From Paludibacteraceae bacterium (lineage in GTDB: Bacteria; Bacteroidota; Bacteroidia; Bacteroidales; Paludibacteraceae): a DNA stretch of 52,251 nt. How positions within the stretch are numbered: position 1 is the first letter of the stretch; each line of letters opens with the position of its first letter. Below, in pieces: positions 35,501 to 44,309 of this stretch. The DNA is taken from positions 1 through 52,251 of the forward strand of contig JAKSNX010000006.1 of assembly GCA_024405815.1 (NCBI GenBank), in the 5' to 3' direction. Under the pieces are notes generated by a model that ran no database searches, had not been told where the DNA came from, and saw only the letters and a program-made list of their open reading frames with translations. A program made the translations under genes and the position numbers.

Positions 35501-38212
35501 TTAGTGAGCCTCCACCCAATTCTTACCTGTTCCACAGTCTGCAATTAGAGGCACCTTTAGTTCAGCCACGTTCTGCATACAATCCACAACCACCTGCTTT
35601 AGAGTTTCAACCTCATCTACAGGTACACTGAAATTAAGCTCATCGTGAACTTGCAGAATCATTTTTGCTTTAAGTCCAAGCCTCTCACACTCATTATAGA
35701 CCCTTATCATGGCTATTTTCATAAGGTCTGCGGCACTACCCTGAATGGGGGCGTTTATGGCATTACGTTCTGCATAGCCACGCACTATGCTGTTAGATGA
35801 GTTTATATCTGCAAGGTAGCGTTTTCTGCCAAATACAGTCTCCACATAGCCGTTCTCTTTTGCCCTTGCTATACTACCCTCCATATACTCACGCACCTGA
35901 GGATAGGTCATAAAGTATCCGTCAATCAACTCTTTTGCCTCTGTACGGCTTATATCAAGACGTTGGGCAAGCCCAAATGCCGATATACCGTAGATAATGC
36001 CAAAGTTTGCAGTCTTGGCACGGCGGCGCATCTCTGGAGTAACCTCATCAAGTGACACCTTGTATATTTTTGCGGCGGTTGCCGCGTGAATATCCTTACC
36101 ACTGTTAAAAGCCTCTATCATATTGGCATCACCACTAAGGTGAGCCATAAGCCTCAACTCTATCTGTGAGTAATCGGCAGAGAAGAAAACACAACCATCA
36201 TCGGGTATAAACACTTTACGAATCTCTCTGCCCTGAGCCTCACGCACAGGTATATTCTGTAAATTAGGGTTACTTGAAGAAAGCCTACCTGTAGATGTAA
36301 CCGCTTGATTAAAAGAGGTGTGAATACGCCCCGTCTTTGGGTTTACAAGTTTTGGCAGAGCATCAATATAAGTGCTTAACAATTTTTTCAGACCCCTATA
36401 TTCAAGAATCAGCCCTACAACCTTATGCTTGCCTTTAAGACCCTCAAGAACCTCCTCACTTGTAACATACTGCCCTCCTTTGGTCTTTTTAGCCTTATCA
36501 ACTATCTGTAATTTATCAAACAGTGCCTCTCCTATCTGTTTAGGCGAGTTTACATTAAACTCAAACCCTGCACACTCCTGAATTTCCGCCTCAAGAGCAT
36601 TCAATTTTGCAGTCATACTTACTGATGATGCCTGCAATGCCTCAGCATCAATTCTTACTCCATTGCTCTCAAGCCTTGCAAGCACATTTACAAGGGGCAT
36701 CTCTATATCAAAAAACAGATTATCCTGCTTCTCCTCTTTAAGAGCCTTTAACAGTGGCTCTTTAAGGTGCAACGCAAGTTCCTCTCTGCTTGCCTCTCTA
36801 TGCAGATACACATCAGAAAGGTATGCCACAGAATGGCTTAACTCTGGTTGCAGCACATAGTGTGCAAGCATAATATCAAACACCTTGCCTTTAACGGTTA
36901 TCCCTAATTGGGCAAGCATCTCAATATCGTACTTAACATTATAGCCGCACTTCTCTATGCTCTCATTCTCAAATATTTTCTTTAATTCCCCGATGTTACG
37001 CTCCCTGTCAGCTCCCTTTACATCAACCATATAACACTCTGTCTCTGAATAATATATACCCACAGCCTCAATGTCATCAGCGAATGGGTTGGCATCAATA
37101 GGGTAAGTTGAGAAGTTGAAAGTTGAAAGTTGAAAGTTGAAACAGTGATGCGGTGATGCGGTGATGCGGTGATGCGGTGATGCGAGAGACTCCTGCACTC
37201 CTTCACTCCTAAACTCCTGAACTCCTTGACCCTTGACCCCTGACCCTTGATTTATTTGCGGACTGTAGTCCGCAAATAAATCAAGTTGTATGGCTTTACC
37301 ATCAACACTTACAGGTCCTTGTTTTCTTGCACCCTTTGAACTTAACGAACCTTGCAGGTGCTTGTCGGCAAGCTGCTTAAACTCTAATTCAGAGAATAGA
37401 GCCAAAACCTTATCAGTATCTGCTTTAGTAACTTTAAGGGCTTCCTCATCAAACTCAACAGGCACATCGGTGCGTATTGTAGCAAGAAATTTGGAGAACT
37501 TTATTTGCTCCGTATTAGTCTCAACTTTGGTACGCAACGCCCCCTTTATCTGCTCTGTGTTGGCAAGCAAATTATCAATAGAGCCAAAATCCTGCAATAG
37601 TTTTACAGCTGTTTTCTCCCCCACTCCAGGACACCCTGGTATATTATCGCTGCTGTCACCCATCAAACCCAAAAGGTCTATAACCTGATTCTTATTAGAT
37701 AGTCCGTATTTATCACACACCTCTTTCTCTCCCATAACCTCGTAACCACCATTATGGCGTGGACGATACATATACACATTGCCACCCACAAGCTGCCCGT
37801 AGTCTTTATCGGGTGTAACCATATAGGTTTCAAAACCTTTAGTATCAGCAATATGAGCAAGTGTACCAATTACATCATCTGCCTCAAAACCATCAATTAT
37901 AAATATAGGTATATTGTATGCGGCTACAATATCCTTTATAATAGGAACTGCCTTGCGTATATCCTCAGGGGTAGCCTCTCGCTGTGCCTTATATTGCTCA
38001 TACGCCTTATGGCGGAATGTGGGTCCGTGTGGGTCAAACGCCACTGCAAGATGTGTAGGTTTCTCTTTTTTTACAATCTCCTCAAGGGTATTTACAAAAC
38101 CATATATGGCAGATGTGTTAAGCCCTTTGGAGTTGATTCTGGGGGCTTTTATAAAAGCATAGTAACTCCTGTAAATCAGGGCATACGCATCTATAAGAAA
38201 CAATCTGTTCAT
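35501..38212 (-). CDS. polA: DNA polymerase I with degenerate proofreading domain and in-frame repeat array
   Basis: A 903-residue DNA polymerase I for repair and Okazaki-fragment processing. The 5' nuclease (about 1-290) and polymerase (about 480-903) look intact: motif A FSADYSQIELR (D680), motif B RAKTANFGIIYG and motif C LQVHDELNF (D857). The proofreading domain is not: I find no Asp-x-Glu ExoI motif and no Tyr-x3-Asp ExoIII motif. Only ExoII NVKYDIEML (D429) remains. Residues about 310-369 are encoded by tandem 7-8 bp repeats and a 36-bp palindrome (37105-37283), read in frame. The repeat-coded tail [10 protein letters not shown] joins the core where ExoI should be. The gene ends an operon: AsmA-like gene, 6 bp, polA, 11 bp, GT2. 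Confidence 0.95.
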   Translation of the reverse strand: MNRLFLIDAYALIYRSYYAFIKAPRINSKGLNTSAIYGFVNTLEEIVKKEKPTHLAVAFDPHGPTFRHKAYEQYKAQREATPEDIRKAVPIIKDIVAAYNIPIFIIDGFEADDVIGTLAHIADTKGFETYMVTPDKDYGQLVGGNVYMYRPRHNGGYEVMGEKEVCDKYGLSNKNQVIDLLGLMGDSSDNIPGCPGVGEKTAVKLLQDFGSIDNLLANTEQIKGALRTKVETNTEQIKFSKFLATIRTDVPVEFDEEALKVTKADTDKVLALFSELEFKQLADKHLQGSLSSKGARKQGPVSVDGKAIQLDLFADYSPQINQGSGVKGQGVQEFRSEGVQESLASPHHRITASPHHCFNFQLSTFNFSTYPIDANPFADDIEAVGIYYSETECYMVDVKGADRERNIGELKKIFENESIEKCGYNVKYDIEMLAQLGITVKGKVFDIMLAHYVLQPELSHSVAYLSDVYLHREASREELALHLKEPLLKALKEEKQDNLFFDIEMPLVNVLARLESNGVRIDAEALQASSVSMTAKLNALEAEIQECAGFEFNVNSPKQIGEALFDKLQIVDKAKKTKGGQYVTSEEVLEGLKGKHKVVGLILEYRGLKKLLSTYIDALPKLVNPKTGRIHTSFNQAVTSTGRLSSSNPNLQNIPVREAQGREIRKVFIPDDGCVFFSADYSQIELRLMAHLSGDANMIEAFNSGKDIHAATAAKIYKVSLDEVTPEMRRRAKTANFGIIYGISAFGLAQRLDISRTEAKELIDGYFMTYPQVREYMEGSIARAKENGYVETVFGRKRYLADINSSNSIVRGYAERNAINAPIQGSAADLMKIAMIRVYNECERLGLKAKMILQVHDELNFSVPVDEVETLKQVVVDCMQNVAELKVPLIADCGTGKNWVEAH
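37105..37283. repeat. Composite short-repeat array and palindrome inside polA
   Basis: From left on the plus strand: five AAGTTGA heptamers (37105-37140), five GATGCGGT octamers (about 37146-37184), degenerate ACTCCT octamers (about 37187-37235), TTGACCC heptamers (about 37233-37250), and a perfect 36-bp palindrome (37248-37283; 17-bp arms, 2-bp centre). The whole block is a coding insertion of about 60 codons. Confidence 0.92.
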
Positions 38213-38218
38213 CGGGTA

Positions 38219-41200
38219 CTATTCCTCTTTAAGTATGGCGTCAAGCATGGCATCATACATAATTTTGCATATATTGGTGTCATTCTCCTTAATAAGAGTG
38301 CCACCCTTGCCTATCGAGACATTAAAATCTTTAAATTTAGGTGTGGCAAGACGGAACTTTATGTGGTCAAAATCCTTGCCATACACATCAACTGCAAGTT
38401 TTTGAAGTATAGGCGATTTAAGCAGCACTATGTGGTATTTGAAACTCATATCAAGATTTTGAGTACCACCTACACCCAAACGGTACTTATCCATACCCAC
38501 CATAAACGGATATATAAGTATCTCATTGTTCTTTACAGTTACATCTACACTTATACTGTCTATGCGGTTCTTGGTTTTCTTATTGAACATCAGCAGTTTG
38601 GCAATCTCTGAGAATGTCTCGCCGTCCATAAGCACAAGGCTGTCGCCACGCAGTCTTAAAGAGGCGTTTACAGACGGAAGCCTTATATCCATAGTGCTTC
38701 CCAATGTAGCCTCTGCCGATAGATTGCATTTAAGGCTACCGTCAAATGAGCGTAGCATTGGCAATATAGAGTCAAGCTCAGGCATATATGTAACCAAATC
38801 GCCTACCTGAATACTATCCATATTAAGTGCCAAAGCGGCTCTTGCAGAATCAGGTACGGCACACGCATACATAACGTTCATCTTGGCTTTGCCCACCTGT
38901 GTTGAGGTTGACATCTCCTTTATCTTAAGTCTCTGTTCTTTAAGTGATATCAATCCCCTAAAATCAACCAAGTTCATCTTGCTGAACTTAAGTGTATCTA
39001 TATTTGACGTGAACTTTAGGTTCATTCTCTCCGGCAACACTATAAGACCCATCAATTCCACACTGTCTGATGCTAATTCCAACTCCTCATCACCGGCAGA
39101 TGCCTCATTACGCATCAGTGCGGCATTATCTTCCATCACCTGAGCCTGTGCATCTATATCGGCTTTCAACTGCTCCTTTTCAGCCAACTTGGTGTTGTAG
39201 GTATAAAATGCGTTCATTATCTGGTTTAAATCCACACGTTTTGATTTAAGCTTAAGATTGGCATCCAATGTTCTACCTCTGAATAGATACTTTCTTATGT
39301 TTGTAACCTCACCCGATAGGGTTACGGCACTTCTACCTATACGTGGTCTGATACTGTTAAGTCTTATGGTATCATCATTCATCTCTATATCAAAGCGGCT
39401 TACAGATGTGCGTAGAGGGAAATCAACCTGTTTAAGTCTAAGCCTCTTTACATACACACTGGCACTGTTTGTAAACCGTTTTATAAAGGTCTCTACAGCA
39501 TCTTTTGATTTGGAAACAGTATCCATAGTGCTGAACAAACCCTTAAGGTCTATGACTTTCTCTTTAGCGGCGGCACGCACACTATCCCTCTGCAGGGCTG
39601 TCATACCCCTTTTCATGCCCAATTTCAGACGTGGAGATATGGCAAAATTCATTCTGGTGCTGTCAAGTGTGGCACAGGCATCGGGTGTACAAGCAAGTAA
39701 TGAGTCTAACGCAACCCTCAACGACAGTGATGGTACATTTGGTCTTTTGGCGTTCTTGCCTATGGTGGCTGACGCATTCATTTTCTTACCCAAGAACTTA
39801 AGAGAATCTCCTGCTGTAATATCAATTCCGCCAAATGCTACAGAAGCACGTATATATGGCACTTTTTTAGGAGCCAAATCATCTGCGGTAAGGCTTACAG
39901 AGAAACGCTCTGATTTAGCCTTAATTTTACGAGTGTACCATACATTAAGAGAACTAAATGACAATCTGGAGCTTAGCAGTACAGTATCATTAGCGTTTTT
40001 CCTCTCTATCTTAGTTCTGTTTGACAGTCTGCCCTCCTGCTTCTTTAAGAATGACTTAATTCTGGCGGAATCAAGTGCCGTATGTGTACGAGCCTTTCTG
40101 CCACCCATAGCATTAGAGGTATTGGTGTTAAGTGCAAAATTAAGTGAATCCACATACACACCAAGTTTCATTGACGGCAATAATATGCCTATCTTATCGC
40201 CGGTTATCACACTTTTAGTGAAAATCTGATAAATGTTCTTGTTCTTTATATCATCAAGGAAACAGTTTCCTGCAATATCGGCGTTAAGAGTGCCACGCAT
40301 TTTCTGCTTAGGCTCAAATTTATATATCTCATTAACCACTTTTAAGTCTATATCTGCAAGCAACTCCAAATCCACATACTCTCTGCCACCCTTATAGCAG
40401 GCATCACCCGATAACTGCACCTTGTTTTTCTCTGTCTCCACTAAAAGCTTCTCAATGTTTACAAAAGTGGAATCCTTTATGTTTTGGTTATATCTGCCAT
40501 GTGCTTTCAAATCCACACGGTTAATCTTTTTCTTGTATTTTTTAAAACCACCATTGAATTTAGACAACTCCACATTTGCCTCCACTATTGGCAGGTTCTT
40601 ACCCTCATACACACCTCTGGCTTTTGCATACAACTTCAATGCTCCGTCAAACACTAATTTATTTATATCCTTAGCGTATTGTGATGGCACAAAAGCGGTA
40701 AGCCTCCACAGTGACGGACAGTTAAGCCACAGCCTCAGGTTTTCCGCCCCTACTTTAAGAGTATCTGTAGAGTATAACGTGGCACCGCCCTTAACGGTAA
40801 GGGCTGTCTCATCTAACTTAACGCCAAGAGTATCAATGTAATATTTCTTAAAGGCACTATCCGCAGTAGCCCTTGCATAAATATCAAATGGTGTCCCCTT
40901 AATGTCAAACGTGCTGTCCTTTAGGCACACCTTATCTGATAAAGCGTTAAACAGCAGCAGATTAGTGATGGTATCGTTCTTAAACGCATTAAACTCTATT
41001 TTAAACCCGTCCATATTAAATTTACGGTTCTTTACAGAGTCCATATAAGATACACTCTCCATCAGTACATCAATCTTGGACTTTAGCAGTTCAGGCATAA
41101 ACTCTGTACCCGATGAGTTAACCTCCAACCCACTTATGTTTGCATTAAAGTGGGAGTCATAATCTGTATATTTAACTAACGCCTTGCCCAAATAGAGTGT

Positions 41201-41671
41201 GTCAGCATAAATCTCAGGCAGCGATGTGGCTGTAGTGTCCACCTCATCAGACGGTTCCACCACATCCCAACTATATATACTATCCTTTTTCTGTGCCTTA
41301 ATATAGGGGTCAGTTATTATAAGTTTGTTTACATGAATTTTGCCATTGGCTATAAAATGAACCAAATTGGCATCCGCCTCTATATTCTTAATATAAAGGA
41401 GCGTATCAGGGTCTCCAAAAGCAAGAGTTCTTACAAGCACTCCACCTAAATCAAGGTGCACATTGGGGAATGTATTGAATATATCCAAATTTATGGAATC
41501 ATACTGAGCCTTGGCATCTACAAATTGGGGTAGATACTCATCAAGCAGCTTGTTTCCACGTTCAGGTTTTAGTTCATACTGAGCCACTCCTAAAGCGGCA
41601 AAAACCAACACCAACACAAGCCCCACTATAGAGGCAAGGGTTATACATAATATCTTAATAGCCTTTTTCAC
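38219..41671 (-). CDS. AsmA-like inner-membrane-anchored envelope protein
   Basis: A 1150-residue protein with a single N-terminal membrane helix (ILCITLASIVGLVLVLVFAALG) and a long periplasmic beta-rich body typical of AsmA/TamB-related proteins, which form lipid-shuttling grooves between membranes. The AsmA N-terminal region has FNTFPNVHLDLGGVLV, and near the end the AsmA-C-type segment KYRLGVGGTQNLDMSFKYHI. Its start overlaps the end of the DUF3108 gene by 4 bp (ATGA). It is not possible to say which lipids it handles. Confidence 0.87.
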   Translation of the reverse strand: MKKAIKILCITLASIVGLVLVLVFAALGVAQYELKPERGNKLLDEYLPQFVDAKAQYDSINLDIFNTFPNVHLDLGGVLVRTLAFGDPDTLLYIKNIEADANLVHFIANGKIHVNKLIITDPYIKAQKKDSIYSWDVVEPSDEVDTTATSLPEIYADTLYLGKALVKYTDYDSHFNANISGLEVNSSGTEFMPELLKSKIDVLMESVSYMDSVKNRKFNMDGFKIEFNAFKNDTITNLLLFNALSDKVCLKDSTFDIKGTPFDIYARATADSAFKKYYIDTLGVKLDETALTVKGGATLYSTDTLKVGAENLRLWLNCPSLWRLTAFVPSQYAKDINKLVFDGALKLYAKARGVYEGKNLPIVEANVELSKFNGGFKKYKKKINRVDLKAHGRYNQNIKDSTFVNIEKLLVETEKNKVQLSGDACYKGGREYVDLELLADIDLKVVNEIYKFEPKQKMRGTLNADIAGNCFLDDIKNKNIYQIFTKSVITGDKIGILLPSMKLGVYVDSLNFALNTNTSNAMGGRKARTHTALDSARIKSFLKKQEGRLSNRTKIERKNANDTVLLSSRLSFSSLNVWYTRKIKAKSERFSVSLTADDLAPKKVPYIRASVAFGGIDITAGDSLKFLGKKMNASATIGKNAKRPNVPSLSLRVALDSLLACTPDACATLDSTRMNFAISPRLKLGMKRGMTALQRDSVRAAAKEKVIDLKGLFSTMDTVSKSKDAVETFIKRFTNSASVYVKRLRLKQVDFPLRTSVSRFDIEMNDDTIRLNSIRPRIGRSAVTLSGEVTNIRKYLFRGRTLDANLKLKSKRVDLNQIMNAFYTYNTKLAEKEQLKADIDAQAQVMEDNAALMRNEASAGDEELELASDSVELMGLIVLPERMNLKFTSNIDTLKFSKMNLVDFRGLISLKEQRLKIKEMSTSTQVGKAKMNVMYACAVPDSARAALALNMDSIQVGDLVTYMPELDSILPMLRSFDGSLKCNLSAEATLGSTMDIRLPSVNASLRLRGDSLVLMDGETFSEIAKLLMFNKKTKNRIDSISVDVTVKNNEILIYPFMVGMDKYRLGVGGTQNLDMSFKYHIVLLKSPILQKLAVDVYGKDFDHIKFRLATPKFKDFNVSIGKGGTLIKENDTNICKIMYDAMLDAILKEE

Positions 41672-42456
41672 TTTATATCCACTTTAGCGTAACCTATCTT
41701 CAGTTTTGCCTCTGCATGAACTATACGGTGAGCAGAGGCGGTCTCTATCCAGAGATATACTGGATTCTTGCTTGAAAAAAGAGTACCGTCTGAGGTGTTG
41801 AACTTAAATTTCATAGCCTCTATTGTCTTTTTAGAACGCAATTTAACAGTCTCTGTTCCAAGATATTGGATACACATAGTAACTACAGGCTCCTGAAACA
41901 CATAACTATCAAACCATATATTGTCACCATCTTTCAGCGATGCAAAATCAATGTTACGGATTCTGTACAGCAGGCTGAACGGGTCCATCGGGTAACCCTT
42001 ATAGTGAACCTTCTCTTGTTTTACGGTACCGTTTCTATTAGAGTAGGCATCTACGTACATACCTGCCTCCGATGGGAAAAACTTATAGCTATATACAGCC
42101 TCATACTTTTTCTCCTTATCGTGCTCATAAAAGTGCATTGGCTCCAGATAATCCATAGTTATCTTGGTGCGGAAAGTGTCGCACAAGAAGAAAAAAGTCT
42201 TTATGGTCTTGGTGGTTTTAGCCACCGCCTCTATGTTATAGACCCTTTTTCCACGACATGTATCCTCTATGGCAAACGTGGTGAGGTCCACTCCGTCTAT
42301 AATCACACCCCACTGAAAATAACCTATGTAATCAAGTTTCTCTCCAGGACTAAAAGCGGTGTTCCTTATCTTTAGAGCAGAATATTGGTCTGCGGCATAA
42401 ATAGTGCCTACAGCCAATGACAACAGCGTAAATAGAACAAGAAACCTATATTTCAT
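41668..42456 (-). CDS. DUF3108 periplasmic protein
   Basis: Signal peptide (MKYRFLVLFTLLSLAVGTIYA) and a beta-rich domain matching DUF3108: FSPGEKLDYIGYFQWGVI, then DYLEPMHFYEHDKEKKYE and the C-terminal PVYLWIETASAHRIVHAEAKLKIG. The family is found in the envelope of many Gram-negatives and has no proven activity. It is coupled to the AsmA-like gene by a 4-bp overlap and starts 3 bp after the Ig-like lipoprotein stop. Confidence 0.85.
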   Translation of the reverse strand: MKYRFLVLFTLLSLAVGTIYAADQYSALKIRNTAFSPGEKLDYIGYFQWGVIIDGVDLTTFAIEDTCRGKRVYNIEAVAKTTKTIKTFFFLCDTFRTKITMDYLEPMHFYEHDKEKKYEAVYSYKFFPSEAGMYVDAYSNRNGTVKQEKVHYKGYPMDPFSLLYRIRNIDFASLKDGDNIWFDSYVFQEPVVTMCIQYLGTETVKLRSKKTIEAMKFKFNTSDGTLFSSKNPVYLWIETASAHRIVHAEAKLKIGYAKVDIK

Positions 42457-42459
42457 ACA

Positions 42460-44307
42460 TTACCTATTTTTTCTGTTGGACTTACCATTATCTTTATCCA
42501 ACTCTTCAGGACGCTGCACCAGTACATCTATTGACTTGTAGTCCCATAACTCTTCCACGTCCCAATTGGCTGGCAAGTTCATAAGTTTAGGACAATAATA
42601 AACCTGCTCTGGCTGAATACCCTCTTTCACATCGCCTGTATCCCACTTTCCGTTAGAATTACTGTCTATTATCATTCTAAGCACATATTTTTCCGGAATT
42701 ATATCCTGAAAAATAACCTCATTCTCCTCCAACACACTTCTATATTTTACAACTCCTTTTAAATCAAGCAATTCTAAGATTGCGTTTTCAGGATTTTCTG
42801 GGAATGTAACGTAAAGATTTGCATACTCCTCTAATTTTTTAAGAGCAAAAGTTTTATAAAACTTATCGTTATGCCTTCCATATATACTATAAACCGATGC
42901 TGAGTCTATGTTTAATTTATATGTTTCACCAAAGCTTTTGTCGTATGTAATACGTAACTCTTTAGTACACAATGAGTCATCTATTTCAAAATTTATAGGC
43001 ACAGGGGTAAACAACGTATCCTCTTTTATGCAGAGCGATATACTGTCATACACAATGCTGTCAATAGGTTCTGCGAATGTGAGTGTTATGGTATCAGGCA
43101 CCTCCATCTTCTCCTTTATATTATGGACGAATGTTAATGGCACACGTTTAGTCGCCTCTTTTTTATCATCCCCTTTTTTCTTGCTCTTGGATATATTCAC
43201 CTTTTTATGTGGCACCACTAACTTTAGTGTGTCAATAGCATCAGCCAAATTACCTACGGAATCTGTTTTAAGATATTTCATCTCAAGCCTCAATGTATCT
43301 GACTTTAACAATGTGGTGTCGGTAATCCAATAGACTAAGGAGTCACTCCTTTGAATCTTCTCCATAACCCAAGGAGTAGTGGACAGTGGACAGAAGACCT
43401 TTAGGTCTGGCAGTTTTGTTGGTTCATGCCCGAATATAAGAGTAAAACTCTCTCTATTGGGGTGCATTGCCTTTTTAAAGTATTCCTGCTTATTCTCCTC
43501 CTTAAAAAGTCGTAAAATTAAGGAGTTCAGGAGTTCAGGAGCTATAGAGTCAGGACTTACCATAACACTATCCATCATCCCTTGACCCTTGACCCTTGTC
43601 CCTTGTCCCTTTGGTTTTATTCGTTCGTCCAAAAACGCCACCTCACCCCCTGTTTTCTGGCTATAGTACCACGATGACGACAAATCATTTAAAGCAAAGA
43701 CGCTATACTGCCCATCGGGGATATTAGTCATTCTAAAATAGCCCAATGTATCAGTTTTAGCCACATACATAAAAGGAGTGGTTGTAAAAGTGGTGTCCAC
43801 AGCATCGGTGTAAACACCTACAATAATACCCTCACGTCTTGCAAGTGTTTGAGCGTCAATTACATAACCATCAATATACATAGAATCAACATGGTCTCCT
43901 GTAGAAAACGCAAATTGATAGTTACGTAGCGGATTACTCTCATTGTTATCCACTATGGCATCGCCAAAATATATAGTGTATGTAGTGTTTGGTTTAAGGG
44001 TATCTACAAAAGATACAATAGCCTCCTTACCCTTGTTTCTGACACCAGGCTTATTCTTCATTGGGGGAGATACCACCACATGCTTATAGGCATCCTTAAT
44101 GGCAACAAGTTCATCACACTTTATATGAATATCTGTAATTGTGGTATCTACATTTACCGCCCCATACTCAGGAATAGTCTGTAACACAATAGGCGGGTTC
44201 TCATCTTTTGGACCTCCCTGCGGACCGCTACCCCTGTTTGCACAAGATGCAAGCACTGCCGTTGCCAGCAGTACCGCAAATGCCTTATATAGGGTATGTG
44301 TGTGCAT
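42460..44307 (-). CDS. Ig-like domain (Big_5) lipoprotein with in-frame repeat arrays
   Basis: A 615-residue surface or periplasmic lipoprotein (lipobox LASCANRG, Cys22). Residues about 30-135 are a Big_5/SbsA-type Ig-like domain (NPPIVLQTIPEYGAVNVDTT, TIYFGDAIVDNNE). Further beta-rich domains follow. Two tandem-repeat blocks are read in frame: 43521-43613 (residues about 231-262, translated as GQGTRVKGQG-type sequence) and a small one at 43379-43392. It starts 2 bp after the glyQS stop. Function unknown; the family is common in Bacteroidota. Confidence 0.8.
   Translation of the reverse strand: MHTHTLYKAFAVLLATAVLASCANRGSGPQGGPKDENPPIVLQTIPEYGAVNVDTTITDIHIKCDELVAIKDAYKHVVVSPPMKNKPGVRNKGKEAIVSFVDTLKPNTTYTIYFGDAIVDNNESNPLRNYQFAFSTGDHVDSMYIDGYVIDAQTLARREGIIVGVYTDAVDTTFTTTPFMYVAKTDTLGYFRMTNIPDGQYSVFALNDLSSSWYYSQKTGGEVAFLDERIKPKGQGTRVKGQGMMDSVMVSPDSIAPELLNSLILRLFKEENKQEYFKKAMHPNRESFTLIFGHEPTKLPDLKVFCPLSTTPWVMEKIQRSDSLVYWITDTTLLKSDTLRLEMKYLKTDSVGNLADAIDTLKLVVPHKKVNISKSKKKGDDKKEATKRVPLTFVHNIKEKMEVPDTITLTFAEPIDSIVYDSISLCIKEDTLFTPVPINFEIDDSLCTKELRITYDKSFGETYKLNIDSASVYSIYGRHNDKFYKTFALKKLEEYANLYVTFPENPENAILELLDLKGVVKYRSVLEENEVIFQDIIPEKYVLRMIIDSNSNGKWDTGDVKEGIQPEQVYYCPKLMNLPANWDVEELWDYKSIDVLVQRPEELDKDNGKSNRKNR
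43379..43392. repeat. GTGGACA x2 heptamer repeat
   Basis: Two contiguous 7-bp units within the Ig-like lipoprotein gene. Small, but of the same 7-bp period as the other arrays. Confidence 0.6.
43521..43613. repeat. AGGAGTTC octamers and TTGACCC heptamers inside the lipoprotein gene
   Basis: Plus strand: AGGAGTTC units (43521-43544), a non-repetitive spacer, then CCCTTGA/CCCTTGT heptamers (43579-43613). TTGACCC has the same orientation as in polA, but the octamer family is inverted relative to polA. Confidence 0.88.
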
Positions 44308-44309
44308 AA

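Noticed and set aside
37105-37283. polA frameshift or pseudogene
   Set aside because: The frame is open through the array and all polymerase motifs follow it intact.
37754-38611. 285-codon plus-strand frame opposite polA and the AsmA-like gene
   Set aside because: It spans two well-supported genes in antisense and its translation is Tyr/Cys-rich without any family features.
39258-40229. 323-codon plus-strand frame opposite the AsmA-like gene
   Set aside because: Antisense shadow of a long coding sequence; no domain or start signal.
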